Below are positions 1 through 8,474 of a stretch of 64,000 bases of DNA, one piece after another; position 1 is the stretch's first letter; every line of letters starts with the position of its first letter. The position numbers were made by a program, and so were the translations under genes. This stretch comes from an uncultured delta proteobacterium (GTDB lineage: Bacteria; Myxococcota; Myxococcia; Myxococcales; 40CM-4-68-19), in contig CAIWCD010000024.1 in assembly GCA_903911145.1 (NCBI GenBank), forward strand, positions 1 to 64,000, written 5' to 3'. The notes beneath the pieces were generated by a model. That model did not search any database, was not told the DNA's origin, and saw only the letters and a program-made list of their open reading frames with translations.

Positions 1-127
1 AGTCGAGTAACGCCCCGCCACGCTGCTCGCCTCAGCTCACGTTCGTGTCGCGGATCCCCGCGCCGCGGACGCCTGCCTGACGGCTCCAGCGATCGCGCTC
101 GCCGCGATCGTTCCGCCGCGGTTCTTG

Positions 128-295
128 GTGATCGCTTCCAAGGTGACCACGACATACAAGGCGGTGCGCCACTTTCTCCGCGCGAATCCAAACGTGCGCG
201 CTCAGGGATGCCACTATCCCGAGTACACGCCTGAGTTCGAGCGGATGGTCGACCTGGCCGAGCGTCTTCGCGGTCAGCTCAGAGAGAAGCCATGA
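128..295 (+). CDS. Possible C-terminal remnant, unknown protein
   Basis: An open frame without an ATG runs from about position 11 to the TGA at 293-295. GTG at 128 would give about 55 residues ending in a basic, amphipathic tail (LAERLRGQLREKP). I do not recognise the family and see no convincing ribosome binding site. The stop overlaps the ATG at 292 as ATGA, the arrangement of translationally coupled genes, which suggests this was once the end of a gene in an operon. It lies in the accessory region left of the tRNA-Lys scar, so it may be a broken mobile-element gene. Confidence that it is expressed is low. Confidence 0.25.
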   Translation: MIASKVTTTYKAVRHFLRANPNVRAQGCHYPEYTPEFERMVDLAERLRGQLREKP

Positions 296-357
296 GCGAG
301 CAGACGATAGCAACGGGCTGCATCGTGTTTGACTGCCGCCGTGGTCGATGTCATTAA
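292..357 (+). pseudogene. Truncated start of a coupled gene
   Basis: The ATG at 292 overlaps the preceding TGA (ATGA) and starts a normal-looking N-terminus (MSEQTIATGCIVFD). Translation then runs into Cys/Arg-rich nonsense and stops at TAA 355-357 after 21 codons. I read it as the stub of a gene cut by a deletion or rearrangement at roughly 335, inside the accessory region. No product can be assigned. Confidence 0.25.
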
Positions 358-385
358 GAACTCAAGTATCATCTTGAAAGAACCC

Positions 386-694
386 ATGCCAAAGACCGCC
401 TCCGAAGACCTCGAGCTGATCTCCCTCCGGCTCCCCGCGATCCTCCTCAAGCGTGTCCGCGCCGAGGCTGAGGCCAACCACCTGGCGCTGGGACACGAGG
501 TTCGCGCCTCAGTCGAGACCAGCTACCTCATTGGCCTCCCGCCCCCGATGGTCGATCTCCTTGAGCAGGACCGCAAATCGCTCGGGCTCACGCGGCAGTC
601 CTACTTCCATTCGCTCCTCGACTCGCGCTACCGCACGCTCCTCGTGAAGGAAGCGCAGGCCAGCGCGCTTCCGGCTTCGGGAAAGCGTAAGTAG
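386..694 (+). CDS. Ribbon-helix-helix-like small protein
   Basis: This protein of about 102 residues starts MPKTASEDLE. ATG 386 is preferred over the in-frame upstream GTG/ATG starts because GAAAG precedes it at a usable distance. Residues 11-52 read as a short strand (ISLRLP), a helix and a second helix with GHEV at the turn, the layout of a CopG/Arc/MetJ-type ribbon-helix-helix DNA-binding domain. A second helical part (LGLTRQSYFHSLLDSRY) resembles another half-domain. It could be a DNA-binding regulator of the island or an antitoxin-like protein. It stands about 90 nt upstream of the AbiEi gene on the same strand. The fold assignment comes from the sequence pattern alone. Confidence 0.5.
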   Translation: MPKTASEDLELISLRLPAILLKRVRAEAEANHLALGHEVRASVETSYLIGLPPPMVDLLEQDRKSLGLTRQSYFHSLLDSRYRTLLVKEAQASALPASGKRK

Positions 695-785
695 CGCATC
701 GTTTTGGATGACTGGCTTGACCCTCTGTGCGACTCAGGAGGATCCTGTGTTTGCAAAATCATTCAACAGGATTTAATGTTGGTGC

Positions 786-1370
786 GTGCCGGCAAAGAGA
801 AAGAAAGCAGCAGCCAAACCCGAGTGGGGGAAGCTCTACGAGACCGCCGCCTCGCAAGGCGGCTACTTCACCCTCGTCCAAGCGAAGGCGGCAGGCTACT
901 CCGCTCCGCTCTTGCATCACCACCTTTCGACGGATCGCATCGAGCGCGCCGCTCGCGGAATCTTCCGGCTGGTGCACTTTCCTCCTAGCGACAACGAGGA
1001 CCTGATCGTGACGTGGCTCTGGTCGCGGCAGCAGGGCGTGTTCAGCCATGAGACGGCGTTGATGCTGCACGAGCTCTCCGACGCACTCCCGGCGGTCAAG
1101 CATCTTACGGTTCCAGAGGCGTGGGCGAGTCGACGAATCAAGGTTCCGCCGGGTGTTGTGCTGCACTTTCGGAACATCAAGCCTGACGAGACGACGTGGC
1201 TGGGGCCAATCCCGCTGACGACGCCCCTCCGCACCCTCGTCGACAGCGCCCGCGACAGCGTCGCGCCCGATCTTGTCGCGCAAGCTCGTCGACAAGCCGT
1301 CAGGCGCGGCCTCGTTGCTGTTGCCAAGATCGACAATGCGATGCGCGCTGCGCGTGCAGAGGCACCATGA
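786..1370 (+). CDS. abiEi: AbiEi family antitoxin / transcriptional repressor
   Basis: A 194-residue protein matching the AbiEi (type IV antitoxin) family. It has a lysine-rich start, then a winged-helix part at about residues 15-65 (GGYFTLVQAKAAGYS, followed by RIERAARGIFRL), then the C-terminal domain common to AbiEi_4 proteins. In known systems AbiEi represses its own promoter and counteracts the AbiEii nucleotidyltransferase toxin, giving abortive infection or plasmid stabilisation. The start is GTG 786. The stop overlaps the ATG of the toxin gene as ATGA, as expected for a coupled antitoxin-toxin operon. An AT-rich stretch at 745-780 is the likely promoter and operator zone. Its position next to a tRNA scar suggests it came with a genomic island. 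Confidence 0.85.
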   Translation: MPAKRKKAAAKPEWGKLYETAASQGGYFTLVQAKAAGYSAPLLHHHLSTDRIERAARGIFRLVHFPPSDNEDLIVTWLWSRQQGVFSHETALMLHELSDALPAVKHLTVPEAWASRRIKVPPGVVLHFRNIKPDETTWLGPIPLTTPLRTLVDSARDSVAPDLVAQARRQAVRRGLVAVAKIDNAMRAARAEAP

Positions 1371-2269
1371 AGCCGGTCTCCTACTCGACGCCGCAAGCCT
1401 TCAAGCAGGCTCTGGAGACGCGCGTTCGCCGGGCGGCCACGGCCGAGCAGCTCGACATGAATCGCTTCCGTCAGGTGCTGCTCTACGACCGCTTCCTCGC
1501 GCGCATTGTCCACCGCTTCGGCGGCCGGGCCGTTGTGAAGGGTGGCGTCGTCCTCGAGCTGCGACTCGAGCGAGCGCGGTCCACGCGCGACATCGACCTG
1601 CGGCTCACCGGCACGACCACCGGATTGCTCGATGAGCTCAAGGCAGCTGGCGAGCTAGACCTTGGGGACCGGCTGACGTTCCTGGTTATCGATTCCCCCG
1701 ACGACGATTCGATCGATGGACCTGGCGTTGTCTACGAGGGCAAGCGCTATCGGGCCGAGGCTCGCCTCGCGGGCATGGTGTACGGCTCCCCGTTCGGTGT
1801 TGACGTGGCGTTCGGCGATCCGCTCTCTGGGGCACCGGAGGTCATCGAGGGAACTCACTTCTTCGAGTTCATCGGCCTGCCGGCGACACGGATCCTCGTC
1901 TATCCGCGAGAAACCCATCTGGCGGAGAAGCTCCACGCGTACACGCTGCCGCGCTCTGGCGAAAACTCGCGCGTCAAGGATCTGCCAGACATGGCGTTGC
2001 TCGCGCAGACGGGACCATTCGCAGCATCGGAGTTGCGCGCGGCGATGGAGGGCACCTTCGGCTTCCGTGCGACCCACTCGATGCCCTCGCGGCTTCCGTC
2101 GCCGCCGGCATCCTGGGCCCCGGTCTATGCGCGGATAGCATCCCAAGACCGGCTTCCATGGCCGGATCTCGCGACGCTCGAGATTGCTGTTCGCAATTTC
2201 CTCGACCCGCTGCTTGCGGGCGGTGCAGGCACTTGGTCCCCTGGTTCGTGGGCGTGGCTCAGAAGCTAG
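1367..2269 (+). CDS. abiEii: AbiEii/AbiGii nucleotidyltransferase toxin
   Basis: A 300-residue member of the AbiEii/AbiGii family. Known members are nucleotidyltransferase-fold toxins that modify tRNA or otherwise stop growth. The family signature is at residues 58-79: KGG, then the R-S-T-R-D-I-D-L block that supplies the acidic pair D75/D77. A later conserved helix carries LAEKLHAY at about 187-194. ATG 1367 is used because it overlaps the antitoxin stop by 4 nt; longer in-frame openings upstream lie inside the antitoxin gene. It looks intact and not truncated. Together with AbiEi it is a type IV toxin-antitoxin or phage-defence cassette. Its RNA substrate cannot be deduced from the sequence. 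Confidence 0.85.
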   Translation: MKPVSYSTPQAFKQALETRVRRAATAEQLDMNRFRQVLLYDRFLARIVHRFGGRAVVKGGVVLELRLERARSTRDIDLRLTGTTTGLLDELKAAGELDLGDRLTFLVIDSPDDDSIDGPGVVYEGKRYRAEARLAGMVYGSPFGVDVAFGDPLSGAPEVIEGTHFFEFIGLPATRILVYPRETHLAEKLHAYTLPRSGENSRVKDLPDMALLAQTGPFAASELRAAMEGTFGFRATHSMPSRLPSPPASWAPVYARIASQDRLPWPDLATLEIAVRNFLDPLLAGGAGTWSPGSWAWLRS

Positions 2270-2400
2270 TGTTTGAACTCGGCGCGCCGAGTCAACCATC
2301 GCCGATGGCCTGGCCATCCAAGACGGCAACGATGATCGCAGCAGCTCGTCGAGTCCTGCGTTGGGAACACAGATCCACTGAATAGATCAAGCGGCATCCG

Positions 2401-2421
2401 TGGGGTAATCTTGGGGTAATC
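2401..2421 (+). repeat. Two 10-bp direct repeats near tRNA scar
   Basis: TGGGGTAATC occurs at 2401-2410 and again at 2412-2421, about 65 nt left of the tRNA-Lys fragment. Short direct repeats beside a tRNA-derived core are what tyrosine-integrase arm-binding sites look like, so this may be the arm region of the island attachment site. That role is inferred. The rest of 2270-2484 shows no gene. Confidence 0.4.
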
Positions 2422-2484
2422 GATCTGCCCAAATTGGCCCATTTCAGCTCTATCGCTCACTCTGAAGCCTCTTGAAAACAACGC

Positions 2485-2529
2485 CTTTTAAGCCGAGGGT
2501 CCTGGGTTCGATCCCCAGGCGACTCACCA
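2485..2529 (+). pseudogene. 3' fragment of tRNA-Lys(TTT); island att scar
   Basis: The sequence starts exactly at an anticodon loop (CTTTTAA, anticodon TTT). It continues with a variable loop, a perfect T arm (stem CTGGG/CCCAG, loop TTCGATC), a 3' acceptor strand GCGACTC, discriminator A and an encoded CCA ending at 2529. Nothing upstream can supply the D arm, the 5' acceptor strand (GAGTCGC expected) or a pairing 5' anticodon strand, so this is not a working tRNA. Integrases that use tRNA genes leave such a 3' copy at one end of the integrated element. The AbiE region to the left is therefore probably the island and the lipoprotein gene to the right the old chromosome. The bases 2530-2651 hold no recognisable feature. 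Confidence 0.85.
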
Positions 2530-2651
2530 AAGCAAACCACCTCAAGTCCAGACGGGCGCGAAACGAGCCACGCAAAGGGGCGCGGATTCTGTCCCTCGTG
2601 CACGACGCGCCGCCACTGCCGAGCGGGCCTCCGCTGTGCTACCTCTCTGGC

Positions 2652-3887
2652 ATGCTCCCGCAGTCCTCTCCATTGTCACGATCAGACTCGCCAGCCGCGA
2701 TGGTGCTGGCTGCCCTCGCGATGGTCGCGCTGCAGCTCGGTGGCTGCACGCTGATCGTCGCGTCCAAGCTCTCCTCCGCCGACGCCGGTGTGCAGCCGGC
2801 CGCCGATTCAGGCTCGTGCGCCGACCAGGGATTCGACGACGACTCGCTTGATGATGGCGGCGGGGTGTTCCACCTCGATTCGGGAGTCGGCGGGCCGTTC
2901 GCCTTCCACGGCCGGGCCTGGGTCGATCCGGGCGCCGACGGTTTCGACTATGCCCCCTCCGTGGCGGTTTTCGCCTCAGACGCGGGCTTGATCGCGGTCG
3001 CCAATCTCGAAGTCGAGGGACGGAGGCCGGGATTGCGCTTCAGCCAGCCGCTTGCGGGCGTGAGAACTCTCTCCATCGCGGCAGGGCATTACTACAACAC
3101 CGGCTCTCCATGCGGCGAGGTGATGGCCGTCGCGGACGTCCCGTTCGACACCACCGCCGCGCTCACGTTCTGGAGCGCGGGCTGCTCCGACCCCGAAATA
3201 TTCATCGACGCGGGTGTCTACTCGTCTCGCACCGTCGGGAGCGACACCGGGATCGGCTGGTCGTCCCAGGACGGCGGGGTACTCGGGATCCACCTCGCGG
3301 GCACAGGCCTCGTGTGCGCCGAAGAAGGGGGCACGCAGAACTGCTCGTCGCCCGTCCCGAATCAGCTGGTCGGGGACGGGCCTCGCTCCCTCGAGGGAAT
3401 GGTCGCGTCCGGCGCGCTCGTCTGGGCCACCGCGACGCCCGGTCACGGAGTGGTGCTCCAGTCGACCGATTTCGCCAGCGGCCCCCAGCTCGTCAGTGTG
3501 CCCTCGGGTGCGGTGGTGCCACTCCGGGGAGACATCGCGCTGGGGCTCGAGTTCTCCGGGAGCCGGCTGAATGCGCGTGTATTCAACAGCGCTGGTCTGC
3601 TCCTCGGTGACGCGGCGCAGTTCGACACCGGGTCCGCCGCGAATCCATCGACGCTCGCGGCCACCACCTACGGAACAACTCTCGTGCGCGTCGCCTGGGT
3701 TGGCACCGATGGGCTCGGGCGCGTGCTCGACATCGACGCCAGCGACCCGGCCAACCTTCACGTTTCGCCGGACGCCGCGACGCCGCGAGTGGTCTGCGGT
3801 GGCCAGGTCCGATTCGTCGCCCCGATGAGCAGCAAATGGGTGGTCGTCGCGGCAGGCGAGGGCCTCGCTGTGCGTCCGGCGCCATAG
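2652..3887 (+). CDS. Secreted lipoprotein, unknown function
   Basis: A 411-residue protein with a lipoprotein signal: a hydrophobic stretch (MVLAALAMVALQLGGC) ends in a lipobox L-G-G-C. ATG 2652 gives an N-terminal region with an arginine; ATG 2700 is the alternative start. The mature part begins with a Ser/Asp/Gly-rich linker and then reads as many short beta strands, suggesting a beta-propeller or beta-sandwich. I do not recognise a family. It is the first gene on the chromosomal side of the tRNA-Lys scar and faces the lipoprotein gene at 3963-4829. It probably sits on the inner leaflet of the outer membrane. Confidence 0.65.
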   Translation: MLPQSSPLSRSDSPAAMVLAALAMVALQLGGCTLIVASKLSSADAGVQPAADSGSCADQGFDDDSLDDGGGVFHLDSGVGGPFAFHGRAWVDPGADGFDYAPSVAVFASDAGLIAVANLEVEGRRPGLRFSQPLAGVRTLSIAAGHYYNTGSPCGEVMAVADVPFDTTAALTFWSAGCSDPEIFIDAGVYSSRTVGSDTGIGWSSQDGGVLGIHLAGTGLVCAEEGGTQNCSSPVPNQLVGDGPRSLEGMVASGALVWATATPGHGVVLQSTDFASGPQLVSVPSGAVVPLRGDIALGLEFSGSRLNARVFNSAGLLLGDAAQFDTGSAANPSTLAATTYGTTLVRVAWVGTDGLGRVLDIDASDPANLHVSPDAATPRVVCGGQVRFVAPMSSKWVVVAAGEGLAVRPAP

Positions 3888-3890
3888 CCG

Positions 3891-3919
3891 CGATAGCACG
3901 AGGCGAAGAGTTGCTATCG
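3891..3919. terminator. Hairpin between convergent lipoprotein genes
   Basis: CGATAGCA (3891-3898) and TGCTATCG (3912-3919) form a perfect 8-bp stem with a 13-nt loop, a few bases after the stop at 3887. The gene at 3963-4829 converges on it, so it may terminate both. There is no T-run. Confidence 0.4.
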
Positions 3920-3962
3920 GCCCCGGTATCCCGACGTGAACGGGCGAACGCCGGCACCTCGA

Positions 3963-4829
3963 TTACGGCTTCTGCTTCGCGATATATCCGCTGCCATTCC
4001 AGATATACGTCGTTATCTTGCGCCCTCGCCCCGGCGCGATCCGCTCTTCGGTGCCGATGAGATTCAGCACTCCGCGCGTGCGCAGCTTTCCCGCGACCAG
4101 CGTGGTTCTCTGCTCCGATTTCGCTTCGCTGTCGTCCGGGCCCGGTTCAGTGCGCGCGAGCACGCGATAACGAAACACCTCACGCAGCAGCTCGCCATCG
4201 AGCGCGAACAACTGCTCGTCCGTCTTCTCTTGATAGCGCTCGTCACCCTCCCCGAGATGGCTGCGCACGACGATCAGCGAGGTGTCTCCAAGAGGAAGAA
4301 GATCGAGTTCGAGCGATGCCGCATTTCCTCCAGCCGGCTCCCAATCGAGGCCCTCGATTCCGGTATCGAGAGCAGCGATTCGATGGCCTTGGGCATTGAA
4401 TACCTCGAGCGTTGAATCGCATTCGATATGCGCCGGCGGTTCGATCGGCTCGGTTGGTTTCTCTCGCGCGCACGTCAGCTTCACGGTCGCGTCCGGCTGC
4501 GCAACCAGCACCTCTCCGGCGATTGCGGCGAGCGTGCCGCGCCGCTCTTCGGTGACGAGATTCTCCATCGCGGGCTCCGCGCTGAACGCGGCGTCCTCGT
4601 CGTCATCTTGTCCTGCGTCTGCCGGAGAATCGGCTGGAGGAGAAATGGGCGGAGGCGGAGTGACCACAGGGGAGGACACGATCGGCGCCGGGATCTGCGC
4701 GGCAGCGGCCGGGGCGCTCACGCTCGGGACCTTGCTGGGCGCGGCCGGCAGCGGTTCAGCGGGTGGCTGCGGTCTCTTGCAGGACGACCAGACGAGCGCG
4801 CAGCAGGCAAGACCAATCAGATGCTTCAT
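3963..4829 (-). CDS. Proline-rich lipoprotein, unknown function
   Basis: A 288-residue protein starting MKHLIGLACCALVWSSC, a short lipoprotein signal with the acylated Cys at position 17 (lipobox W-S-S-C, non-ideal but followed by a typical KRPQPP linker). Residues 18-75 are rich in Pro, Ala and Ser and end in a cluster of Asp/Glu (DAGQDDDEDAA). This is a flexible spacer holding the globular part away from the membrane. The C-terminal 200 residues look like a beta-rich domain with four or five strands; no family was recognised. It converges with the preceding lipoprotein gene. Confidence 0.65.
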   Translation of the reverse strand: MKHLIGLACCALVWSSCKRPQPPAEPLPAAPSKVPSVSAPAAAAQIPAPIVSSPVVTPPPPISPPADSPADAGQDDDEDAAFSAEPAMENLVTEERRGTLAAIAGEVLVAQPDATVKLTCAREKPTEPIEPPAHIECDSTLEVFNAQGHRIAALDTGIEGLDWEPAGGNAASLELDLLPLGDTSLIVVRSHLGEGDERYQEKTDEQLFALDGELLREVFRYRVLARTEPGPDDSEAKSEQRTTLVAGKLRTRGVLNLIGTEERIAPGRGRKITTYIWNGSGYIAKQKP

Positions 4830-5029
4830 AAGGACAGCTTACAAGATTCAATCACCGTTGTTTGAACCAGGGCTCCGCTGCGACGCCGGTTCGACGGACC
4901 TGATTCAACGTCAAACAGCAATGACGATGTGGATTTAATCGCTCTGTCGTCGACGACGAATGCAAGAGTGCTCTCCGCTGTTGCAGCCCAGCAGTATCTG
5001 GCGTCTGCTATCGGCCCAGGGAGAGTGCC

Positions 5030-6241
5030 ATGAAGCGCCAAATCGTCGTTGCGGGCTTGACGTTGGCTTCGGGATTCGCAGCGTGCTCCAGGAGTTCGTC
5101 CTCGAACGTGGCGATGCTCGCCTCAGTCGCGCCGCCGCTTCGTCTCGATGCGGTGGGCGAGCTCAGCATCGATATTGCGTCGAGTCGTGATGCGGGTGCG
5201 CTGTCGGCAGCTGATTGGAGCAGATTTAATCAAAAGGTATCTGCGGTCACCGCCGGCACCGGATTGGCCCAAAGTGGAACGGCAACGCAGCCGCAGCTCA
5301 GCGTCATATTCGGGAATGACGGGAGCAGCGCGGCAGTGGGAAACGATCCCCGCTTGTCGGACGCGCGTGCACCGCTTCCAGATAGCAACTCGTATATCCA
5401 GAATGGCTCGACGCCGCAGGATGCTGGATTCAGCATCACAGGCTCTGCGGCCATCGGTGGGGATCTCTCGGTGGGTGGAACGATCACCGGCAGCGGAGCG
5501 GGCCTGACCAATCTCTCTCTGCCGACCGATCTCGTTCGCAATGACGTCACCGCACCGGCGGTTCAGGCGACCTATCTGGTCGCGGGTAATGGCACGTTGC
5601 CTTCGTATGACCAGTTGCCTGGTGTCCTCGGACTGATCGGTGCCACGACCTGGCTGATTACGGCGAATGCAGCCCCTTCACTTCAGATCATCGACCGCAG
5701 CAGTTCGGTTCGGCGCGGAATCTTTGATACCCACGGCAACGTATTCCTGGGCGGAAACATTGCGTGTGACGAAGGCTGCTCGGCAGCACTCCAATATGTC
5801 GACGCGACCAAAACGCTGACGGTCGCGGGGCAGGTGAGTACGCATGACGGCCGGATTCAACGGGACGCTGCCTACTTCGATCCGGAAGGTTCGGCTGATT
5901 CCAACCCCGTCCATATCAAGGTCAACCTGCTTGCGACCAGTGCCGCCGCGTTTCGCTTCAGTCTCGAGGGCTACAACTGGGGCAGCGACGCCCTGGTCGA
6001 CTCGAAGTGCGTCGGGACCTTTGTAGCAAACGGGCTCACCGGCCAGGGCTGCGCGGACAGCACGCATGGCATCGCGACGGCGCTCTATGTCAGCAGCGAC
6101 GGATTCCTGGTTGTGCGAGCCAGTTCGCCCACGATCGCGCAGGCCGGTTTTTCGCTGTCGGCGGCGTACTATTTTTCAGCGGCACAGAACGATCAACTGC
6201 GCGTCACCTACCAGGTGATCCGGTCGGCAACGAATCTCTAG
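5030..6241 (+). CDS. Lipoprotein with tail-fibre-like repeats
   Basis: A 403-residue protein with a clear ribosome binding site (GGGAGAG) and a lipoprotein-type signal (MKRQIVVAGLTLASGFAAC). Residues 90-180 contain the patterns GNDPRLSDARAPLP and GGDLSVGGTITGSGAGLTNL. These short-strand motifs are known from phage tail fibres and collagen-like/trimeric beta-helix shafts. The C-terminal 150 residues look like a globular beta domain with Cys residues. I infer a surface-anchored trimeric fibre rather than a phage part, because no other phage genes are near. Its 3' end overlaps that of the convergent esterase gene by 38 nt. Confidence 0.6.
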   Translation: MKRQIVVAGLTLASGFAACSRSSSSNVAMLASVAPPLRLDAVGELSIDIASSRDAGALSAADWSRFNQKVSAVTAGTGLAQSGTATQPQLSVIFGNDGSSAAVGNDPRLSDARAPLPDSNSYIQNGSTPQDAGFSITGSAAIGGDLSVGGTITGSGAGLTNLSLPTDLVRNDVTAPAVQATYLVAGNGTLPSYDQLPGVLGLIGATTWLITANAAPSLQIIDRSSSVRRGIFDTHGNVFLGGNIACDEGCSAALQYVDATKTLTVAGQVSTHDGRIQRDAAYFDPEGSADSNPVHIKVNLLATSAAAFRFSLEGYNWGSDALVDSKCVGTFVANGLTGQGCADSTHGIATALYVSSDGFLVVRASSPTIAQAGFSLSAAYYFSAAQNDQLRVTYQVIRSATNL

Positions 6242-7022
6242 CCGGGTATTGAAATGCAACAGGCCGCTGGCGATCCGTGTCCGCCCTATAGAAGAAGCGC
6301 AACGCTGCCGGCAGACGCCGCCGCCACGAGCGTTCGTTGTGTTGCCCGCGTTTGTCGACCCGCACGAGCAGATGGTCCGCGTCGTAATGGCGTGCGCGAA
6401 GGATCCGGCCCAACTCCTCAAGGCGCGCGCCTCCTTCGCGTGCACCAGTATCCAGGTAGATTCGGGAAATGGAAGGGCGATGCGTCTCCTGAATAAAGTC
6501 GAATAGTGCCTGTCCTCCCACGCCCAGCGAAGGACTCATGGAGAGCGCGCCCCCGAAACTCTCTGGAAATCTCAGATGACCATAGAGTGAAGCAAGGCCT
6601 CCCATTGACGAGCCGCCAAGCAGAACTCCAACCGGGCCTTCAATGATTAAAAACTCACGCCGCAGCGCCGGCATTAACTGGTGCGCAATTCCCCTGAGGA
6701 ACGCATCGGCCCGTCCGTTGCCGAACCGGTTGGGAAAGGGAGAGAGTTCATTGATGCGCTGTTCGCCGCCATGGTCGAGTCCGACCAGAATCGGGCGCAG
6801 GCGTGTTCTGGCGAGTCTCTCGATTGCCAGATCTGCGTGCCAGCCTCCGGAGAACGAGCCTTCGTCATCAAACACGTTCTGCCCGTCGAAGAGCACCAGG
6901 ATCGGGCGCGGTCGTCCATCGCTGATATCGGGAGGACGATAGACGCGATATCTGCGCAAGCTGAACCCGGGCAACTCGATATGCCGGGTCTCGAGTGGGC
7001 CGCTGCGATGCCTGGGGATCAT
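6204..7022 (-). CDS. Putative esterase (esterase D / Fes-like)
   Basis: A 272-residue alpha/beta-hydrolase of the esterase D family (PF00756 type, which includes enterochelin esterase-like and acyltransferase proteins). The nucleophile elbow is GGSSMGG with Ser139, preceded by the family's LVLFDGQNVFDD stretch at 42-53; a late His (around RGQHNERSW) may complete the triad. ATG 7022 is chosen because CGGAG precedes it; a longer open frame to 7175 would start inside arginine-rich sequence. No signal peptide is visible, so it is probably cytoplasmic. The substrate is unknown. It diverges from the lipoprotein gene at 7139. Confidence 0.75.
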   Translation of the reverse strand: MIPRHRSGPLETRHIELPGFSLRRYRVYRPPDISDGRPRPILVLFDGQNVFDDEGSFSGGWHADLAIERLARTRLRPILVGLDHGGEQRINELSPFPNRFGNGRADAFLRGIAHQLMPALRREFLIIEGPVGVLLGGSSMGGLASLYGHLRFPESFGGALSMSPSLGVGGQALFDFIQETHRPSISRIYLDTGAREGGARLEELGRILRARHYDADHLLVRVDKRGQHNERSWRRRLPAALRFFYRADTDRQRPVAFQYPARDSLPTGSPGR

Positions 7023-7138
7023 GCACGCTCCGACGCACGAGAGTTGAAGTCGGTTCGCGCAGGACGGTGTCACAAACAGCAACTGCGAAGTCTCCCCTGC
7101 AACCGCCCGCGCGTCTGGCGGCTCGGGAGAGAACGATC

Positions 7139-7633
7139 GTGCGCAACGACTTCTGCTGGTCTGCTTCGCCGCCAATTCTCATTCTGGCGCTGCTGCTCTC
7201 TGTCAGCTGCGCGCACGGTGGCGGTGGGCGGGGCTCGGGCCGCTCCTCAGGCGGGACGCGCAGCGAACACCACCACAGCTCCTCCGCCGGGAGCGATCTG
7301 GCCGGCGTCGGCGTCGGGCTGCTTGAAGCGCTCTTTTCGGGAGTCATCGACGCGATGGCCAGCAGCGCGAGCAACGATCCGCCGACCCTCGAGGTGGCGG
7401 TCTGGTCCGCGACGTTCTCAACGCTGGAAGCGGCCGAGCAGTTCCAGCGCGCTCTGCCGGAGCCGTGCGTAATCGACTCCACGCGGCTCAAGAATATCGA
7501 ACAGAGCGCCTCGCGGGAGGGAACACCGATGCACGCCGCGCCCGCCGCGAACGAAGGTGACATCGCCTGCGCGGTCATGCAGGAAACAGACGACAGCTAC
7601 TCAGTTGCGTTCGGTCTCGCGCCGGACTTCTAG
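7139..7633 (+). CDS. Small lipoprotein, unknown function
   Basis: A 164-residue protein starting at GTG 7139, with GGGAGAG placed 7-8 nt upstream. The hydrophobic signal (PPILILALLLSVSC) ends in the lipobox S-V-S-C. A Gly/Ser/His-rich linker follows (residues 25-50), then a helical segment and a C-terminal domain with two Cys (EPCVID and GDIACAV). No family was recognised. It is divergent from the esterase and convergent with the pirin gene, so it is probably a single-gene unit. Confidence 0.6.
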   Translation: MRNDFCWSASPPILILALLLSVSCAHGGGGRGSGRSSGGTRSEHHHSSSAGSDLAGVGVGLLEALFSGVIDAMASSASNDPPTLEVAVWSATFSTLEAAEQFQRALPEPCVIDSTRLKNIEQSASREGTPMHAAPAANEGDIACAVMQETDDSYSVAFGLAPDF

Positions 7634-7646
7634 CCTCCGTGGGGCC

Positions 7647-8348
7647 TCAGGCCAGATCGAAGATCAGCGCTTCGGCCGCCTCGGCTCCCGCCTGGAGTTG
7701 CAGCTCGGCCTCGTCGGAGATCGCCGCTCCATCACCAGTGGCGAGCGTCTGTCCATTCAGGCTCAAGCTGCCGCGTGCCAGGTGCACCCACGCATGCCGC
7801 CCGGGGCGGATTTGCAACGTGACTGACTTTCCCGGCTCGAGCATCGTCGCGTAGACGTCCGCATCCTGGTGAATGGGAAGTGCGCCGTCGCGAGGCGCGC
7901 CGCTGGCGATGAGCTTGAGTTGGTTGGTCTTCTCAATCGCCGGAATCCGTGCGTCGGCATAGCGCGGCTTTACTCCGCGAACCTTCGGGACGATCCAGAT
8001 CTGGAGGAAATGAACTGGCGTCTGATCATTCCCGTTGAATTCACTGTGACGCACTCCAGTGCCCGCGCTCATGACCTGGATATCGCCCGCGCGGAGCGTG
8101 GCCACGGTGCCCATGCTGTCTCGATGAGATAGTTCCCCATCGAGAACGTAGCTGAGGATCTCCATATCCTGATGGCCGTGCGTTCCAAATCCCTGCGAGG
8201 GAGCGACGGTGTCGTCATTGATGACGCGCAGAGCGCGAAAGCCCATCTGCTCCTCATCGTAGTAATCGGCGAACGAGAAGGTGTGGTGGCTGTCGAGCCA
8301 TCCGTGATTGGCGTGGCCGCGGTCGGCCGCGTGACGAATCGTGATCAT
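7647..8348 (-). CDS. Pirin family protein (bicupin)
   Basis: A 233-residue pirin of the YhhW/short type. Metal ligands of the N-terminal cupin are in GTHGHQDMEI and in the later HSEFN (His, His, His, Glu pattern). The N-terminus RHAADRGHANHGWLDSHHTFSF is highly characteristic of the family. YhhW-like pirins show quercetin 2,3-dioxygenase activity in vitro, but the physiological role is often unclear. It is cytoplasmic. The gene stands alone between a lipoprotein gene and a 15-bp hairpin at 8475-8517. Full length and intact. Confidence 0.9.
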   Translation of the reverse strand: MITIRHAADRGHANHGWLDSHHTFSFADYYDEEQMGFRALRVINDDTVAPSQGFGTHGHQDMEILSYVLDGELSHRDSMGTVATLRAGDIQVMSAGTGVRHSEFNGNDQTPVHFLQIWIVPKVRGVKPRYADARIPAIEKTNQLKLIASGAPRDGALPIHQDADVYATMLEPGKSVTLQIRPGRHAWVHLARGSLSLNGQTLATGDGAAISDEAELQLQAGAEAAEALIFDLA

Positions 8349-8474
8349 GGGAGCCTCTGTTTTTAATCAGATGTCAGATCTGGAATGAAGGTTCGAGACG
8401 GCCCATCTTGCCGAGCCGTTCATCGAAATCGCGCGGGGAACGGCCGCGGCTCAAGCGGTGTTCGCCCGCAGCGA

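Noticed and set aside
2440-2529. Complete tRNA-Lys gene
   Set aside because: No 5' acceptor strand, D arm or matching 5' anticodon strand exists upstream; only the 3' half is present.
5030-6241. Part of a prophage tail
   Set aside because: Tail-fibre-like motifs are present, but the protein has a lipoprotein signal and no other phage gene lies near.
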